Below are positions 13,401 through 26,300 of a stretch of DNA of 64,000 nucleotides, piece after piece; the stretch's first letter is position 1, and each line of letters begins with the position of its first letter. The stretch is taken from positions 248,001 to 312,000 of the forward strand of contig NZ_JAFBCX010000001.1 of the NCBI RefSeq assembly GCF_016907955.1. Direction: 5' to 3'. A program made the translations under genes and the position numbers. The notes beneath the pieces are model-generated. The model did not search any database, was not told the origin of the DNA, and was given only the letters and a program-made list of their open reading frames with translations. This DNA is from Lentzea nigeriaca (GTDB taxonomy: Bacteria; Actinomycetota; Actinomycetes; Mycobacteriales; Pseudonocardiaceae).

Positions 13401-14314
13401 ACGGCGTGGTGGAAACGCTGACGCCGCACCAGGTCGAGACCGTGCTGAAGGCCAAGGCCGACGCGGCCTGGTACCTGCACGAGCTGGCCGGTGACCTCGA
13501 CGAGTTCATCCTGTTCTCGTCGGCCGCCGGCACGCTCGGCACGCCCGGCCAGGCCAACTACGCGGCCGCCAACGCGTTCCTCGACGCGCTGGCCGCCCAC
13601 CGCCGGGCCGCGGGTCTTCCCGCGCAGTCCCTCGCCTGGGGCCTGTGGGCCGAAGGCATGGGAGACGCGGAGAACCGCGGCGCGGTCAAGGCTCTGTCCA
13701 CTGAGGACGGGCTGGCCCTGCTCGACGCCTCGCGTGCCGATGGTGGCGTGGCGCTGGTCCCGATGCGGCTCGATCTCACGGTGCGGGGCGAGGTGCCCGC
13801 GTTGCTGCGCGGCCTCGTCCGGAGGCCGTCGCGGGCGGCCGTGCCGGATCAGCTGGCGCACCGTCTCGCGGCGGTGCCGGAAGCCGACCGCCACGACCTG
13901 CTCGTCGGGTTCGTCCGCACCCAGGTGGCCGCCGTGCTCGGGCACGCCGACCCGGATGCGATCCCCGCCCGGCAGTCGTTCCGCGACCTGGGTTTCGACT
14001 CGCTCACCGCGGTCGAGCTGCGCAACCGGATCGGTGCCGCGACCGGGCTGCGGTTGCCCGCGACGCTGGTGTTCAGCTACCCGGACGCGGCCGCGCTCGC
14101 CACGCACCTGGAGTCGGAGCTGCACGTCGAACCGGCGGAGCCGGACCTGACCGCGGTGCTCGCCGCCATCGGGGTGGACCGGCTGCGGGCGGCCGGACTG
14201 CTCGAACCCCTGCTGCGGCTGGCGGATCCCGATTCCGTCGCCGCACCCGCCGAAGCCTCGATCGACGCCATGGACGTGGACGACCTCGTCTCACTGGCGC
14301 TCGACCCCTCCTGA
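2..14314 (+). CDS. Type I modular PKS, gene 1 (three modules, 5' end outside window)
   Basis: The reading frame is open from the left edge, which falls inside a ketosynthase, so the true start and any earlier modules are upstream. 4770 residues are visible. The order is KS(partial)-AT-DH-KR-ACP, KS-AT-DH-KR-ACP, KS-AT-DH-KR-ACP and a C-terminal docking tail. All three ATs have GHSVGE and HAFH, the established malonyl-CoA signature. Together the modules should add three two-carbon units, each dehydrated to an alkene, making a conjugated triene. The C-terminal tail (about 14127-14311) ends in an acidic helix with [13 protein letters not shown], resembling the class of docking element that pairs with the N-terminal coiled coil of gene 2. 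Gene 2 starts 20 bp after the stop. The protein is cytosolic. The PKS assignment is certain; the product is inferred. Confidence 0.98.
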   Translation, partial: SWALFEDAGIDPASLGGGRTGVFVGASSSGYATGFPVAPEGLEGHLLTGNAGSVISGRLAYQFGLEGPAVTVDTACSSSLVALHLAAQALRAGECSLALAGGVMVLASPTSFVEFSRQRGLAADGRCKSFAAAADGTGWAEGVGLVLLEKLSDAQRNGHEILAVVRGSAVNQDGASSGLTAPNGPSQQRVIRDALAGARLAPSDVDAVEAHGTGTRLGDPIEAQAVLATYGGERREPLWLGSLKSNIGHAQSAAGVGGVIKMIQALRHGVLPKTLHVDEPTPHVDWAAGNVRLLTEAMPWPETGRPRRAGVSSFGMSGTNAHVILEQAPAAEPSAAPVLPVVPVLLSARTASALREQAERLSTVEHELPELAAAMATRGGLEHRAAVVAADRDALLAALREFDVIQGQPGGKTAFLFSGQGSQRAGMGRELSEAFPAYTKAFDEVCAHLDPRLKDVLDSPELDRTEFAQQAIFALEVALFRLLESWGVRPDFVLGHSVGEIAAAHVAGILTLQDAAALVTARGRLMEALPEGGAMIAVQAGESEVLPLPDGVSLAAVNGPSSVVLSGEADAVAAVAAKFVKTKRLNTSHAFHSALMEPMLAEFAAAISGLTFAAPVLPIVSTVEEAAEWNADYWVRQVRQPVRFHDGVERLRAQGVTVFAELGPAAVLTPLADGAVALLRADKPEPETLIRGLSTLHVRGTSVDWPAFFGGTRRLSLPHYPFEHERFWLAAPAATGDVGAAGLTHLDHSLLGAALALADGDGFLCTGVLSPRSHPWLADHVVLGSTLVPGTAFVELALRAAEQAGCDRIDELTLEAPLTLPDGGAEIQIAVGAPGWDGARSLRIHARPAGSAFDEPWTRHATGTVSAGSRSAAGSAEWPPAGAEVLDVDDLYARFGDRGFDYGPAFQGLRAAWRRGAEVFAEVELPDSAERFALHPALLDSALHVMALGVLPDTGAGRVPFSWTGITVPVRGRSALRVRMSATGPDTVTLTATDLTGQQVVSVEGLTVRPVAVPRQSLFAVDWPQSPPGGTAENIRPTILAVDGGTEPEATHAATARVLVALQEWLDSEPAPDERLVVVTSGAVAVEDEVVTDLAGAAVCGLVRAAQAEHPDRFLLVDTDDVAGLTRFPAGEPQFAVRDGRTFVPRLTRAAAPAGGPLDWDTVLITGGTGALGSALARHLLNRGTRRVVVAGRRGGPAEPGVEVVACDVTDRDAVSALLGSLPGLSAVVHLAGVLDDGVLGSLTPERLATVLRPKVDAVWLLHELTHDAGLSDFVVFSSVAGVFGAAGQANYAAANAYLDALMAHRRAGGLPGTAMAWGAWETGMAANTPRGGVTALSIEDGLALFDAALAVDRAVTLPVTLDLAAFRAGPVPALLRGLVRQTARRAQTGSVFGARLASVTAADREALLLELVRTEAAAVLGHETGARIDVGKAFSDIGFDSLTAVELRNRLAEATGLRLSSTLVFDHPGAAALAAHLGAELLGTSVSVAPTTVVAADEPIAIVGMSCRYPGGVTSPDDLWRLVEEGRDGVGEFPSDRGWDVEYDPDPGRSGTTCTREGGFLYDAAEFDAAFFGISPREALAMDPQQRLLLESSWEAFENAGIAPDSLRGSRTGVFAGLMYHDYGARLTSAPADVEGFLGIGNSGSVLSGRIAYSFGLEGPAVTVDTACSSSLVALHLAAQALRAGECTLALAGGVTVMATPATFVEFSRQRGLAPDGRCKSFAAAADGTGWGEGVGVLVLERLSDARRNGHRVLAVVRGSAVNSDGASNGLTAPNGPSQQRVIRAALATAGLAASDVDVVEAHGTGTRLGDPIEAQAVLATYGQDRETPLWLGSVKSNLGHTQAAAGVAGVIKMVQALRHGVLPRTLHVDEPTPHVDWTAGEVRLLTEPVPWPGGDRVRRAAVSSFGISGTNAHVLLEEAPDAPVVAAERTLPAVPWVLSAKSPDALREQARRLLAAAPDLPVAVVGRALAGRAALDHRAAVVGADRAELLDGLSALAFGTAGAGVHTGRVGAGKVAFLFTGQGSQRAGMGRELYEAFPAYASAFDAVCARLDPRVREVVFEGLPELDGTEFAQQGIFAVEVALVRLLESWGVRPGLVAGHSVGEIAAAHVAGILSLEDAASLVSARGRLMQALPGGGVMIAVQAGESEVLPLPDGVSLAAVNGPSSVVLSGEADAVAAVAAKFVKTKRLNTSHAFHSALMEPMLAGFAAAIDGLTFAESSVPFVSSVDESIPVSPEYWVRQVREPVRFADAVARLRALGVTEFVEIGPDAVLAAMVEGAVPLLRAGRAEVPAVIAALASLHVRGAEPDWAEVFAGTGAAPVDLPSYAFERSRYWLDAVPAADVTSLGQSAPGHPLLGAAVELPDGGAVFTGTLSATSWLAEHEVLGEVLLPGAAFAELALCAGAELGCPVVEELTLAAPLVLRGQVALRVTVGPPAEGRPVAVHSRLSDDSWVLHATGVVSASDVSVDDLTEWPPAGAVAVPVEDLYDRAAEQGFGYGPAFQGVRAAWRDGEAVFTEVELPGERVAEAEGYGLHPALLDAALHGVGLGSFVPAGAFVPFSWAGLSLAAAGAASLRVRIRPAGQGSVGLTLADATGRGVASVRTLALRPVAVDRVAARLDALHRLEWVPTGETGVQPLAVAGLADLTVPVPAVVAVEWAQGELGDAVTRALDLVQSWVADERFAHSRLVLVTRGAVATRPGEDVTDLPAAAARGLLRTAAQEYPGRFGLADLGPDDELRTLPDEPEAAVRNGTVLVPRLVRAAGGEPTSIADPDGTVLITGGTGALGAAVARHLAEQGAGHLLLTSRRGLEAEGAKALVTELEAAGTQVTVAACDVADRGELAALLEKVPVTAVVHAAGVLDDGLITAQDPARLAAVLGPKADAARHLHELTRDAGLTAFVLFSSVAGAFGSAGQAGYAAANAYLDALAAHRVANGLPARSLAWGPWLEGGMAAGLGDAERRAIERTGLRPIDSETGLALFDAALAHDEPVLWPVRLDHAVLRAQGEHLPAILRGLVRVPVRRAAKRVADDRKALLDLVRAESAAVLGHASAAAVEPDQAFSEIGFDSLTAVELRNRLDAATGLRLAVTVVFDYATPAALAEHLEAELTGERADQAVATTRAVDEPVAIVGMSCRYPGGVTSPDDLWQLVLDGRDAIGEFPADRGWDVEYDPDPERSGTTCAREGGFLYDAAEFDAAFFGISPREALAMDPQQRLLLEASWEAFESAGIDPGSMRGSRTGVFAGQMYHDYGARLTDVPEGVEGFVGIGNSGSVLSGRVAYSFGLEGPAVTVDTACSSSLVTLHLAAQALRQGECSLALAGGVTVMATPATFVEFSRQRGLAPDGRCKPFAAAADGTGWSEGVGVLVLERLSDALRNGHRVFAVVKGSAINSDGASNGLTAPNGPSQQRVIRAALANAGLEPSDVDAVEAHGTGTRLGDPIEAQAVLATYGQDRETPLWLGSVKSNLGHTQAAAGVAGVIKMVQALRHGVLPRTLHVDEPTPHVDWTSGDVRLLTEPVEWRAGVRRAAVSSFGISGTNAHVILEAVPEPVDTVVPTHPCPPVVLSARSPAALRAQATRLREHLISRPSLELAAVARALVTERPQHAHRAVVVGDVEAGLAALGRGEPGAVTGEVVPDGRTAFLFTGQGSQRPGMGRELYETFPVYAEAFDAVCAHLDPRLRVVVLDGEPELDTTEFAQQAIFALQVALFRLLESWGVEPDVVLGHSVGEIAAAHVAGVLSLPDAATLVAARGRLMQALPAGGAMIAVQASEEDVLPLPDGVSLAAVNGPDSVVLSGAEEAVTAFAAAWATKKRLNTSHAFHSALMEPMLDEFRGVVEGLTFAEPVITLLSTVEDGDPATATHWVRQVREPVRFHDALRAAEGVTDFLELGPDGVLTAMVHEDVEAVPVLRAGRPEPDTLITALARLHVRGRRVDWAAGFGPGGHVDLPTYAFQRERFWLAAAAKAGDVTAAGLVATGHPLLAAVVPLAGEDGALGTARLSPRTHPWLTEHTIGGTTVLPGTALVELVLRTAAETGCDVVSELTLEVPLVVPDQGVQLQVTVGAGEDGERPVRVHARRDDTEPWTRHATGTVAEGSKPAVALTEWPPSGAEPVAVDDVYDGFASAGIAYGPVFQGLRAAWARGEELFAEVSLPETTAGFLLHPALFDAALHTAALRGDRTAQLPFSWSGVHLSAPGATSLRVRLTPAPEGFALALADGTGAPVGIVDSLTLRPFSAEALGVRDALFRVDWVPVSVSEHTQDVTFLPVPEAGVHETVTSVLEAVREWLAGNGERLIVVTRGAVSTRPGEDVPDLAAAAVWGLLRSAQAEHPGRLALLDLDDPAAVPVAVDEPQAAIRSGKVLTPRLTRVRVGEDTVPAISGTVLVTGGTGALGAAVARHLAANGAQHLVLASRRGDAAPGAAELAEELRSCGAEVTLAACDLADRDAVAALLAAHPVTSVVHTAGVLADGVVETLTPHQVETVLKAKADAAWYLHELAGDLDEFILFSSAAGTLGTPGQANYAAANAFLDALAAHRRAAGLPAQSLAWGLWAEGMGDAENRGAVKALSTEDGLALLDASRADGGVALVPMRLDLTVRGEVPALLRGLVRRPSRAAVPDQLAHRLAAVPEADRHDLLVGFVRTQVAAVLGHADPDAIPARQSFRDLGFDSLTAVELRNRIGAATGLRLPATLVFSYPDAAALATHLESELHVEPAEPDLTAVLAAIGVDRLRAAGLLEPLLRLADPDSVAAPAEASIDAMDVDDLVSLALDPS
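1625..1800 (+). repeat. AT segment of module 1 nearly identical to module 2
   Basis: This 176-bp stretch matches 6443-6618 with 2 mismatches that I can see, both in adjacent codons and both synonymous. It spans the part of the AT that ends just after HAFH. The identity far exceeds that of the flanking homologous DNA, which suggests recent gene conversion or duplication. Confidence 0.85.
5426..5641 (+). repeat. KS segment of module 2 nearly identical to module 3
   Basis: This 216-bp stretch matches 10307-10522 with a single mismatch seen (a synonymous Gly codon, GGT against GGC). It covers the end of the KS, including KSNLGH. Identity falls off on both sides, which fits a conversion tract. 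Confidence 0.87.
6443..6618 (+). repeat. AT segment of module 2, partner of 1625-1800
   Basis: Partner copy of the 176-bp tract in module 1, in the same reading frame and at the same place in the AT domain, including the HAFH specificity motif. Confidence 0.85.
9370..14120 (+). other. Window module 3: KS-AT(malonyl)-DH-KR-ACP
   Basis: The KS (about 9370-10630) has all three catalytic motifs. The AT (about 10920-11740) has GHSVGE and HAFH, so malonyl-CoA is expected. The DH (about 11900-12710) has [10 protein letters not shown] and LFDAALH. The KR (about 12730-13830) has GGTGALG, but the B-type LDD is changed to LAD (GVLADG); the final Asp, usually taken as the stereochemical marker, is kept. 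Catalytic S, Y and N are present (NYAAAN). The ACP (about 13900-14110) has [10 protein letters not shown]. An alkene is expected. Confidence 0.94.
10307..10522 (+). repeat. KS segment of module 3, partner of 5426-5641
   Basis: Partner copy of the 216-bp KS tract in module 2, in the same frame and at the same domain position. Confidence 0.87.
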
Positions 14315-14334
14315 CCTGATCGCGGAGACCCAGC

Positions 14335-17300
14335 ATGGCCACCACACCGGACAAGATCGTCGAAGCTCTGCGCGCGTCGCTCAAGGAGAGCGATCGGCTG
14401 CGGGAGCTCAACAAGCGCCTCGAGGCGGCGGCGGGGGAACCCATCGCGATCATCGGCATGAGCTGCCGCTACCCCGGTGGCGTCGGCTCGCCGGAGGAGC
14501 TGTGGGATCTCGTCGCCCGCGGCGGTGACGCCATCAGCGGTTTCCCGACCAGGCGTGGCTGGGACCTCGACGGCCTGTACGACCCGGACGCCGACGAGCC
14601 GGGTAAGGTCTACACCCGCGAGGGCGGGTTCCTGCACGACGCCGACCAGTTCGACCCGGCGTTCTTCGGCATCAGCCCGCGGGACGCGCTCGCCATCGAC
14701 CCGCAGCAGCGCCTGCTGCTGGAGGTCTCGTACGAGGCGTTCGAACGGGCCGGGCTGACGCTGGACGCGGTGCGCGGCAGTCGCACCGGTGTGTTCTCCG
14801 GCGTGATGTACAACGACTACGCGGGCCGGATGTACCGGGTGCCGGAAGGCTTCGAAGGCCTGCTCGGCAACGGCAGCGCGGGCAGCGTCGCGTCCGGCCG
14901 GGTCGCCTACACCTTCGGGCTGGAGGGGCCCGCGGTCACGGTGGACACGGCGTGCTCGTCCTCGCTGGTCGCCGTGCACCTGGCCGCGCAGGCGCTGCGC
15001 CAGGGCGACTGCACCCTCGCGCTCGCCGGCGGCGTGTCGGTGATGGCGACGCCGTCCGCGCTGGTCGAGTTCAGCCGGCAGCGCGCGTTGGCGCCGGATG
15101 GGCGCTGCAAGGCGTTCGCGGCCGCCGCCGACGGCACGAGCTGGGCCGAGGGCGTCGGGGTGCTGTTGCTGGAGCGGCTTTCCGACGCCGAGCGCCTCGG
15201 GCATCCGATCCTGGCGGTGGTGCGCGGTACGGCCGTGAACCAGGACGGTGCTTCCAACGGCATGACCGCGCCGAACGGCTTGGCGCAGCAGCGCGTGATC
15301 CGTGCCGCGCTGGCGAATGCCGGCCTGACAGCGTCCGATGTGGACGTTGTCGAGGCTCACGGCACGGGTACCTCGCTGGGTGACCCGATCGAGGCCGAGG
15401 CGCTGCTGGCGACCTACGGGCAGGGCCGGGAACGGCCGTTGCTGCTCGGGTCGTTGAAGTCGAACATCGGGCACACGCAGGCAGCGGCCGGTGTCGGTGG
15501 TGTGATCAAGATGGTCGAGGCGATGCGCCACGACGTGCTGCCGAAGACCTTGCACGTCGATGCGCCCTCGCCGCACGTGGACTGGTCGGCCGGGTCCGTC
15601 GAGCTGCTGACGGAAGCCGTGGAGTGGCCTTCGACCGGTTCCTCGCGCCGAGCCGGTGTGTCGTCGTTCGGTGTCAGCGGGACCAACGCACATGTGATCT
15701 TGGAGGCGCGGCCGCGGCCCGAAGCAGTGGCCGGCACGGCCTCGGATGTCCCGTGGGTGCTTTCTGCCCGCTCCGAACCGGCTCTGCGCGAGCAGGCGCG
15801 CAACCTCCTGTCCCTCGTGGACGGTGATGTCGTGGCCGTCGGCGCCGCGTTGGTCAAGTCCCGTCAGCTGTTCGAGCACAGGGCGGTCGTGGCCGGTGAT
15901 CTGCGGGCCGGGCTGACCGCGTTGGCCGAGCAGGGCGTGGGTGCCGGGGTGGCCCGCGGTGTGCGCCGGGCCGTGTTCGTGTTCCCCGGTCAGGGGTCGC
16001 AGTGGGTCGGCATGGGGCGTGAGCTGCTGGACGCGTCTCCGGTGTTCGCGGCGCGTCTTCGGGAATGCGCCGACGCGCTTTCGTCCTTTGTGGACTGGGA
16101 CCTGTTCGATGTGCTCGGCGACGCCGATGCGTTGCTGCGGGTCGATGTCGTGCAGCCCGCGTTGTGGGCGGTGATGGTGTCGCTCGCTGAGGTGTGGCGT
16201 TCGTACGGTGTCGAGCCTGCGGCTGTGGTGGGTCACTCGCAGGGTGAGATCGCTGCCGCTGTGGTGGCCGGGGGATTGTCCCTTGAGGACGGTGCTCGGG
16301 TGGTCGCACTGCGGAGCAAGGCCCTGTCGGCCCTGTCCGGCAAGGGCGGGATGGTTTCGCTCACCGCGTCGCTTCCGCGCGCGGAAGAGGTGATCGCGCC
16401 CTGGGGTGAGCGGCTTTCGATCGCCGCGGTCAACGGTGAGTCCTCGGTCGTGGTCTCCGGTGACGCCGACGCACTCGAAGAGCTGCTGGCGCAGGACCTT
16501 CCGGTCAAGCGGATCGCCGTCGACTACGCGTCGCACTCCCGCCACGTCGAAGCGGTCGAAGCCGAGCTGCTCGCCGTCCTCGGCTCGATCCGCCCGCGCA
16601 CCGGTGACGTCCCGTTCTACTCGACGGTGACCGGTGAGGTGCTCGACACCGCCGCACTGGACTCGGCGTACTGGTACCGGAACCTCCGTGAGACCGTCCG
16701 GTTCGACCAGGCCGTGGCACAACTTCTCGCCAGCCGTCCGGTGTTCGTGGAGTGCAGTCCGCATCCTGTGCTCGTCACCGGTCTCGACGAGGCCGTCGGC
16801 ACGCTCCGCCGTGGTGAGGGTGGCCAGTCGCGGCTGCTCACGTCGCTCGGCGCGGTCTTCAGCCAGGGCGTGGCCGTCGACTGGTCCGCCGAGTTCGACG
16901 GCGTCGATCCCGCGGGCGTCGAGCTCCCGACCTATCCGTTCCAGCGTTCGGCGTTCTGGCTCGACGCGCCTGCGCCGGTCGGCGATTCCGCTGGTCTGGG
17001 CTCGGCCGGCCACCCGATGCTCGACCAGGTCGTCGCGCTCGCCGATGGCGACGGTCACCTGTTCACCGGGCGGCTTTCCCCGCGCTCACACCCGTGGCTG
17101 GCTGATCACGTCGTGCGCGGCACCGTCGTGGTGCCCGGCACGGCGCTGCTCGAGCTCGCGGTGCGGGCGGCGCAGGAGACCGGTGGCCGGGCGGTGGAGG
17201 ACCTGGTCCTGGAGGCACCGCTGGTGCTGCCGGAGGACGGCGCGGTCGAGGTGCAGGTGTCGGTCGGCGCTCCCGACGGCAGCGGGCGGCGTGCGGTCGC

Positions 17301-20300
17301 GGTGTACAGCCGTGCCGCGGACGACAGCTGGACCCGGCATGCCGGCGGTGTACTCGGTGGTGCGGAGCCGGCGGGCGCGGACCTGCTGATCTGGCCGCCC
17401 ACCGGCGCCGAACCCCTCGAGGTCGACGGACTGCACGACCGGTTCGCGGCTCAGGGCTTCGCCTACGGGCCGGCGTTTCGTGGCCTGCGGGCGGCTTGGC
17501 GACTGGGCGAGGAGATCTACGCCGAGGTCGCGCTGCCTTCCGGCATCGCCGCCGAGGCGGCGCGGTTCGGGCTGCACCCGGCGTTGCTGGACGCGGCGCT
17601 GCAGGCCGCGGCGCTCGGTGGTGGCGATCGTGCGCTGATGCCGTTCGCCTGGTCCGGCGCGGTTCTGCGGACCGGTGGCACCGCGGCGGCGCGCGTGCGG
17701 ATCAGGCCGGCGGGGGAGGACGCGGTGGCGCTGGACGTCGCCGACGCGTCCGGGGTTTCGGTGGCCACCGTGTCGTCGCTGGTGTTGCGGCCTGTGGTGG
17801 CACAGCAACTCGTCGCCGACGCATTGTTTCGTCCGGAATGGACGGAGGTGGTGGTGCCGGACACGGCTTCCGGCGTCGACCTCGAACTGGTGCGCGTCAC
17901 CGGTGATTCGTCCGACGTCGCAGGCAGTGTCCGTGCGGTGCTGGGCCGTGCGCTCGAACTCATCCGCGACCACCTCGCCAAGGACGACGGTCGCCTCGTG
18001 TTCGTCACCTCGGGTGCGACGACAGGTGAAGACCTTGCCGCGGCGGCGGTGTGGGGCCTGATCCGCTCGGTCCGCATCGAGCACCCCGACCGGTTCCTGC
18101 TCGCCGACACCGACACCGGCGAGACGGCTCCACTCGTCGCGGTCCTGGCCGCGGGAGAGGAGCCGGAAGTCGCGTTGCGCGACGGCTCTGTTTTCGTGCC
18201 GCGGCTGGCACGTGTTCAGGTTTCCGACGAAGCGCCTGTGTTCGATGTCAGCGGCACTGTCCTGATCACCGGTGGCACCGGCGCGCTCGGGTCGTTGCTG
18301 GCTCGGCATCTGGTCACCGCCCACGGCGCTCGCCGTCTGTTGCTGACGAGCCGCACCGGTGCCGGGCATCCCGACCTGGCAGGGCTCGACGCCGACGTGC
18401 GGGTCGTCCAGTGCGATGTCACCGACCGCGACCAGCTCGCGGAACTCGTTGCCGGTGAACAGATCAGTGCTGTCGTGCACGCGGCGGGCGCGCTCGCGGA
18501 CGGTGTCGTGGAGTCGTTGACGACCGACGACTTCGAGAAGGTCCTGCGGGCCAAGGTGGACGCCGCGCTCGCGCTGGACGAGCTCACCGACGCCGCGACG
18601 TTCGTGCTGTTCTCGTCGGCGACCGGCACGTTCGGCAGCGCCGGCCAGAGCGCTTACGCTGCCGCGAACGCCGTGCTCGACGCACTGGCCGTGCGGCGGC
18701 GTGGTGCCCAGTCGCTGGCGTGGGGGCTGTGGGCGCGCGGCGGCGGGATGACCGGCGCCATGACTGACATCGACCTGCGGCGGATGACGCGCGCCGGGTT
18801 CCCGCCGTTGTCCGACGAGCAGGGGCTCGCGCTGTTCGACACCGCCCGGACGCTGGCCGACGCCGTGCTGGTGCCGGTCAAGCTGAACGTCCCCGCTCTG
18901 CGTGAGCAGTCGGTGCCGCCGATGCTGCGCAGGCTCGTCCCGGCACGCGCGGTCGCCGCGGAGGACAGCGGCCTGCGGGCGCGGCTGGCCGGGCTCGACG
19001 ACGCAGGACGCGAACGTGTGCTCACCGAGATCGTGCGCACCCAGGTCGCGGTGGTGCTCGGCCACGCCGACGTGTCGACAGTGGACACTTCGGTCGCCTT
19101 CCGGGAGCTGGGGTTCGACTCGCTGACCGCGGTCGACCTGCGCAACCGGCTGTCGGCGACGACCGGGCTGCGGCTGCCCGCCGCGCTCGTGTTCGACCAC
19201 CCGACCCCGGCGGCGCTCGCCGCGTTCCTGAAGACCCAGCTCGGTGGTGACGCGGCGGTTCGGCAGGTCGTGGGTGTGACGACCTCGGACGAGCCGATCG
19301 CGATCGTCGGGATGAGCTGCCGGTTCCCCGGCGGGGTCGCTACTCCCGAGGACCTCTGGCGGTTGCTCGCCGATGGTGGTGACGCGATCACCGAGTTCCC
19401 CGCCGACCGCGGCTGGGACGTCGAGGCGCTGTACGACCCGCAGCCTCGGCCGGGGAAGACCTACGTGCGCGCGGGCGGGTTCCTCGACGGCGCCGCCGAC
19501 TTCGACCCCGCCTTCTTCGGCATCTCGCCGCGCGAGGCGCTCGCCATGGACCCGCAGCACCGGCTGTTGCTGGAGTCGGCGTGGGAGGCGTTCGAGCGGG
19601 CCGGGATCGACCCGGCCACCGTGCGCGGCAGCCGCACCGGCGTGTTCGCCGGCCTGATGTACCACGACTACGGCGCGCGGCTGTCCGGTGGACCTGACGA
19701 CGTCGAGGGATTTCTCGGCGTCGGCAACTCCGGCAGTGTCGCCTCCGGGCGGATCGCCTACACGCTCGGGCTCGAAGGCCCGGCCGTCACGGTCGACACC
19801 GCCTGCTCCTCGTCGCTGGTCGCGCTGCACCTGGCGGTCGGGTCGCTGCGCTCCGGCGAGTGCACCATGGCGCTGGCGGGCGGCGCGACCGTGATGGCGA
19901 CGCCCGGCACGTTCGTCGAGTTCTCCCAGCAGCGGGGGCTCGCGCGGGACGGCCGCTGCAAGGCGTTCTCCGCCGACGCCGACGGTGCCGGCTGGTCCGA
20001 GGGCGTCGGCATGCTGCTGGTGGAACGGCTTTCGGACGCCGAACGCCTCGGGCATCCGATCCTGGCGGTCGTCCGCGGTACGGCGGTGAACCAGGACGGC
20101 GCGTCCAACGGCCTCACCGCGCCGAACGGTCCGTCCCAGCAACGCGTCATCCGTGCTGCCCTGGCGAACGCCGGGCTGGCACCGTCCGATGTGGACGTCG
20201 TGGAGGCGCACGGCACCGGCACGTCGCTCGGTGACCCGATCGAGGCGGACGCGCTACTGGCCACCTACGGGCAGGACCGGGCACGGCCGCTGCTGCTCGG

Positions 20301-23300
20301 CTCGGTGAAGTCCAACATCGGGCACGCGCAGGCCGCGGCCGGTGTCGCGGGCGTGGTGAAGATGGTGCTCGCACTGGGCAACGGTGTGGTGCCGCGCACC
20401 CTGCACGCCGACACACCTTCTCCGCACGTCGACTGGTCGTCCGGTGCGATCGAGCTGCTGTCGTCGGCGCAGCCGTGGCCGGAGACCGGGCGGGCGCGGC
20501 GTGCGGCGGTGTCGTCGTTCGGCATCAGCGGCACCAATGCCCACGTGATCCTCGAAGCCGGTCCTGCTCCTGTGGTGGCGCCGGTGGAACGGACTGTGCC
20601 CGCGGTGGTGCCGTGGGTGCTGTCCGCGCGGTCCGAGGAGGCGCTGCGGGCCCAGGCGGCCCAGGTGCCGTCCGGTGAGCCGGTGGACGTCGGGTTCTCG
20701 CTGGTCAGCACGCGTGCGCTGTTCGAGCACCGCGCGGTGGTCCTGGGTGGGCACTCGGAGGCGGCGCGGGCTTTCGCCGATGGTGGCGCGCCCGCGGACG
20801 TCGTCAGCGGGATCGCCCGGCCTGGCCGGCGGGTCGCGTTCGTGTTCCCCGGTCAGGGGTCGCAGTGGGTCGGCATGGGGCGTGAGCTGCTGGACGCGTC
20901 TCCGGTGTTCGCGGCGCGTCTTCGGGAATGCGCCGACGCGCTTTCGTCCTTTGTGGACTGGGACCTGTTCGATGTGCTCGGCGACGCCGATGCGTTGCTG
21001 CGGGTAGATGTCGTGCAGCCCGCGTTGTGGGCGGTGATGGTGTCGCTCGCTGAGGTGTGGCGTTCGTACGGTGTTGAGCCTGCGGCTGTGGTGGGTCACT
21101 CGCAGGGGGAGATCGCTGCCGCTGTGGTGGCCGGGGGATTGTCCCTCGAGGACGGTGCTCGGGTGGTCGCGTTGCGGAGCAAGGCGATTCTGCGGTTGTC
21201 GGGCTCCGGTGGCATGGTGTCGTTGGCGGTCTCTCCGGAACGGGCCGCCGAGTTGATAGCGCCCTGGGGTGGCCGGATTTCCGTGGCGGCGGTCAACGGG
21301 CCGTCTTCGGTGGTGGTCTCCGGTGAATCCGGTGCACTGGACGAACTCGTGGCCGCCGCGCAGGACGCACGTGCGCGGCGAATCGCGGTCGACTACGCGT
21401 CGCACTCGGCTCAGGTGGAACTGCTGGCCGACGAGCTCGCGGTGTCGCTCGCCGATGTCTCCCCGCTGGCCGGGCGGATCCCGTTCGTGTCCGCGGTCAC
21501 CGGTGAGGTGCTGGACACCACCGAGCTGGACGCGGGGTACTGGTACCGGAACCTGCGCGAGACCGTGCGTTTCGAGCAGGCCGTTGCCTGGCTGCTGGCG
21601 GACGGGCACACGGCGTTCGTCGAGTGCAGTGCGCATCCGGTGCTCGCCGCGGGTGTCGAGGGGACGGCCGACGCCGCGGAGCGCGAGGTCGTGGTGACCG
21701 GCACGCTGCGCCGCGACGACGGTGGTGCCGACCGGCTCGCGCGGTCGCTGGCCGAGGCGTTCGTGGCGGGTGTGCCGGTCGACTGGGCGGTGGCTTTCCG
21801 GGACACCGGTGCCGTGCGGGTCGGGCTGCCGACCTATCCGTTCCGGCATCGCCGGTTCTGGCCCAGCGAGCCCGAAGTGGCGCAGGGCGCGGCGGATCCG
21901 GTCGACGCGCGGTTCTGGACCGCGGTGGAGCGGGACGACCTGGCCTCGCTCGCGGACGACCTGGGGGTCGACGGCGAGCAGAGCGAAGCGCTCGGCGCGG
22001 TGTTGCCGGCGCTGTCCTCGTGGCGCCGGCGGCAGCAGGAGAAGTCCACTGTGGACCGGTGGCGGTACCGGGTGACCTGGAGGGCGCTTGCGCCGGCGGC
22101 GGTGAGGTTGAGCGGTCGTTGGCTGATGGTGGTGCCGGAGATCGGCGCCGGATGGGCCGAGGCCACGGCGGCGTCGTCGACCGAGGCCGGGGCCGCGGCG
22201 GCAGCGTTGGCCGACGGCGGGGCTGGTGTTTCGGCGGCGTCGTCGATCGATGCCGGATGGGCCGATGTCCTCGAGAAGTCGCTGACCCGTCAGGGCGCGG
22301 AGGTCGTCCGTCTCACCGTCGACCCGTCCGCCGATCGCGCCGCGCTCGCCGCGCAGCTGGCCGGCCACGGCGTCGCGGGCGTGCTGTCGCTGCTCGCCGG
22401 TGCCCGCGGCCGGCACCCCGAGCACCCGGCCGTGCCACTGGCCCACGCCGCGACGGTCACGCTCGTCCAGGCCCTCGGCGACGCCGAGATCGACGCCCCG
22501 CTCTGGGTGACCACCTTCGGCGCGCTGAGCACGAGCCCCGCCGACCCCGTCGACGACCCGGAGCAGTCGCTCGTCTGGGGCCTCGGCCCGGTCGTGGGAC
22601 AGGAACACCCCGGCCGCTGGGGCGGCCTGATCGACCTCGCGACCACCCCGGATCCCGCGGCGGCCGACCGCGTGAGCGCCGTGCTGGCCGCACCCGGCGG
22701 GGAGGACCAGCTCGCGGTCCGCGGTGGCGGAGTGCTGGCACGGCGGCTGGCCCACGTGGTCGACGGTGAGGTGAGCGACACCTGGCGCCCGTCCGGAACC
22801 GTGCTGGTCACCGGCGGCACCGGTGCTCTCGGTGCGCACGTGGCACGGTGGCTCGCCCGCGGTGGCGCCGAGCACATCGTCCTCACCGGTCGGCGTGGCC
22901 TCGAAGCGCCCGGTGCGACGGACCTCGTCGCCGAGCTGGAGGAGCTGAGCAGCGCGGTCACCGTGTCCACTGTGGACCTCGCGGACCGTACGGCTCTCGC
23001 GGAGCTCATGGCCGGTCTGCCCGGCGAGCTGACCGCGGTCGTGCACACCGCCGCGGCGCTCGACGACGCCCTCCTCGACGACCTGACCCTCGACCAGGTC
23101 GAGCACGTGCTGCGGGTCAAGGCCGAGGCGGCCCTCAACCTGCACGAGCTGACGCGTGACCTCGACCTGAGCGCGTTCGTGCTGTTCTCGTCGTTCGGCG
23201 GCATGTTCGGCGCGGCCGGGCAGGGCAACTACGCGCCCGGCAACGCTTTCGTCGACGCACTCGCGCGCCGGCGGCGGGAGGAAGGCCTGCCCGCGACGGC

Positions 23301-26300
23301 TGTCGTGTGGGGGCACTGGGCCGCGGGCGGGATGGCGACCGGTGCGGTCGAGGAGCGGATGTTCTCCCGCGGCGTCCCGGCGATGGACCCGGACCTGGCG
23401 ATCGCGGCACTGCAGCGCGTGCTCGACCGCGGCGAGACCAGTGCTGTCGTGGTCGACATCGACTGGGCCCGCGTGGTCGCGGTGTCCGGCACGCCGAGCC
23501 CGTTGTTCCGCGAGATCCCCGAGGTGCGCAGGCTTGTCACCGAAGCGGTCGCCGAGCCGGTGAAGGACCTGCTGGGTGTGGTGCGGGCACAGGTCGCGGC
23601 GGTGCTCGGGTACGACTCCGGTGGCGACGTCGACGCCGATCGCGCGTTCAAGGACCTCGGGTTCGACTCGGTCACGGCGATCGAGCTGCGCAACCGGCTG
23701 CAGGCGGCCACCGGGCTGCGGCTGCCCGCGACGCTGGTGTTCGACTACCCGAGCCCGGAGAACCTGGCGCGTCACCTCACCGCCGAGCTGGGCGGCGAGT
23801 CCGAGCAGGTGCAGACCGTCGCCGTCGCGAGCTCGGACGAGCCGATCGCGATCGTCGGGATGAGCTGCCGGTTCCCCGGTGGCGTGCGGTCGCCGGAGGA
23901 CCTGTGGCGGATGCTGGAGGCCGGCGGCGAGGGGATCAGCCGGTTCCCCTCCGACCGCGGCTGGGACCTCGACGGGCTGTTCGACTCCGACCCGGACGCT
24001 CCCGGCAAGTCCTACGTCCGCGAGGGCGGGTTCCTCGACGGCGTCGGCGACTTCGACGCGGCGTTCTTCGGGATCTCGCCGCGTGAGGCGCTGGCCATGG
24101 ACCCGCAGCAGCGGTTGCTGCTGGAGGCGTCGTGGGAGGCCTTCGAGGCCGCCGGGATCACGCCGGACACGTTGCGCGGCAGCCGGACCGGTGTGTTCGT
24201 CGGCGCCGGCACGTCCTCCTACGGTTCGGGACTGGCCGAGCCGCCGGAGGGCACCGAGGGACACCTGCTCACCGGCACCTCGATGAGTGTCGCGGCCGGG
24301 CGGCTGGCGTACGTGTACGGCACCGAAGGGCCGGCCGTCACGCTCGACACGGCGTGCTCGTCCTCGTTGGTGGCACTGCACATGGCCGGGCAGTCGTTGC
24401 GCACCGGCGAGTCGTCGCTGGCGCTGGCCGGTGGTGTCACGGTGATGGCGTCGCCGGCGCCGTTCGTGTTGTTCAGCCGTCAGCGCGGGCTTGCGAAGGA
24501 CGGACGTTCCAAGGCGTTCTCCGCCGCCGCGGACGGGATGGGCATGGCCGAGGGCATCGGCATGGTGGTGCTGGAGCGGCTTTCCGACGCGCGGCGCAAC
24601 GGGCATCCGGTGCTCGCGGTGATCCGCGGCTCGGCGGTCAACTCCGACGGCGCGTCGAACGGCCTCACCGCGCCGAACGGCCCGTCGCAGCAGCGGGTGA
24701 TCCGCACCGCCCTGGCGAACGCCGGGCTGGCAGCGTCCGATGTGGACGCTGTCGAGGCGCACGGCACGGGCACGTCGCTCGGTGACCCGATCGAGGCGCA
24801 GGCGCTGCTGGCCACCTACGGGCAGGACCGGGAAGTCCCGCTGTGGCTGGGATCGGTCAAGTCGAACATCGGGCACACGCAGGCCGCCTCCGGGGTCGCC
24901 GGTGTGATCAAGATGGTGCAGGCCCTGCGGCACGAGGTCCTGCCGCGCACGTTGCACGCCGACGAGCGCTCGACGCACATCGACTGGACGGCGGGCTCGG
25001 TGGAGCTGCTCACGTCGCAGCAGCCGTGGTCGCGGAACCACAACCCGCGCCGCGCCGGTGTCTCGTCCTTCGGCGTCAGCGGCACCAACGCCCACCTGAT
25101 CCTGGAGGAGGCCCCGCAACCGGCACCCGCGGCCGAGCCCGTCGCGCCGCCCGCGGTGCCGTGGGTGCTCTCGGCGCGCACCGCCGAGGCGCTGCGGGAA
25201 CAGGCCGCCAACCTGCTCGCTCTGGAGGAGAACCCGGTCGACGTCGGGTTCTCGCTGGCGACGACGCGGTCGGAGTTCGCGCACCGGGCCGTCGTCATCG
25301 GCCGGGACGCCGCCGAACTGCGCGGCCGCCTGGAGGCGCTGGCCGGGCCCGGCGTGACGGAGGGTGTGGCGGGCACTCCGGGGAAGGTCGTGTTCGTCTT
25401 CCCCGGCCAGGGTTCCCAGTGGACGGGCATGGCGGCCGACCTGCTCGACGCGTCGCCGGTGTTCGCCGGGCGGATGGCCGAGTGCGCGGCGGCTCTGAGG
25501 TCCTATGTGGACTTCGACGTGCTCGGTGTCGTGCGGGAGCGCGAGCCGATCGAACGGGTCGACGTCGTGCAGCCCGTGCTGTGGGCGATCCTCGTGTCGC
25601 TGGCAGCGGTCTGGGAGTCGCTCGGGATCAGGCCGGACGCGGTGCTCGGGCACAGTCAGGGCGAGATCGCCGCGGCGTGTGTCGCGGGCGCGTTGTCGCT
25701 CGACGACGGCGCGAGGGTCGTGGCCCTGCGCAGCCAGGCGATCCGGGAGCTCGCCGGGCGGGGCGGGATGGTGTCCGTCGCGCTCGGTGCCGATGCGGTG
25801 CGGGCGCGGCTCGAGGACTACGTGGACCTGGCGGTCGCCGCGGTCAACGGACCGCAGTCCGTGGTCGTGTCCGGTGGTGCCGACGAGCTGACGCGGTTCT
25901 ACGAGGCTTGTACGGCCGACCGGGTGCGTGCTCGGCGGATTCCGGTGGACTACGCGTCGCACTCCGCGCACGTCGCTCGCATCGAGGAGCGGGTGCGGGA
26001 GTTGCTGGCTCCGGTGTCGCCGGTCGCCGGCCGCGTGCCGCTGTACTCGACGGTGACCGGTGAGCCGATCGACACCACCACGCTCGACGCCGGGTACTGG
26101 TACCGGAACCTCCGGCAGACCGTGGAGTTCGAGCAGGCCACGAAGGCGTTGATCGAGGCGGGCCACGGCGTGTTCGTCGAGTGCAGCCCGCACCCGGTGC
26201 TGACGACGGCGATCAGCGAGACGGCCGACCGGGCCGAGCGTCAGGTCGTGACCGGCGGCACGCTCCGGCGCGATGCCGGTGGTTACGACCGGGTGCTGCT

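Noticed and set aside
17560..17620. Module 4 DH as inactive because LLDAALQ lacks the usual His
   Set aside because: Gln at this place is an accepted variant of the second DH motif, and the first motif HxxxGxxxxP is complete.
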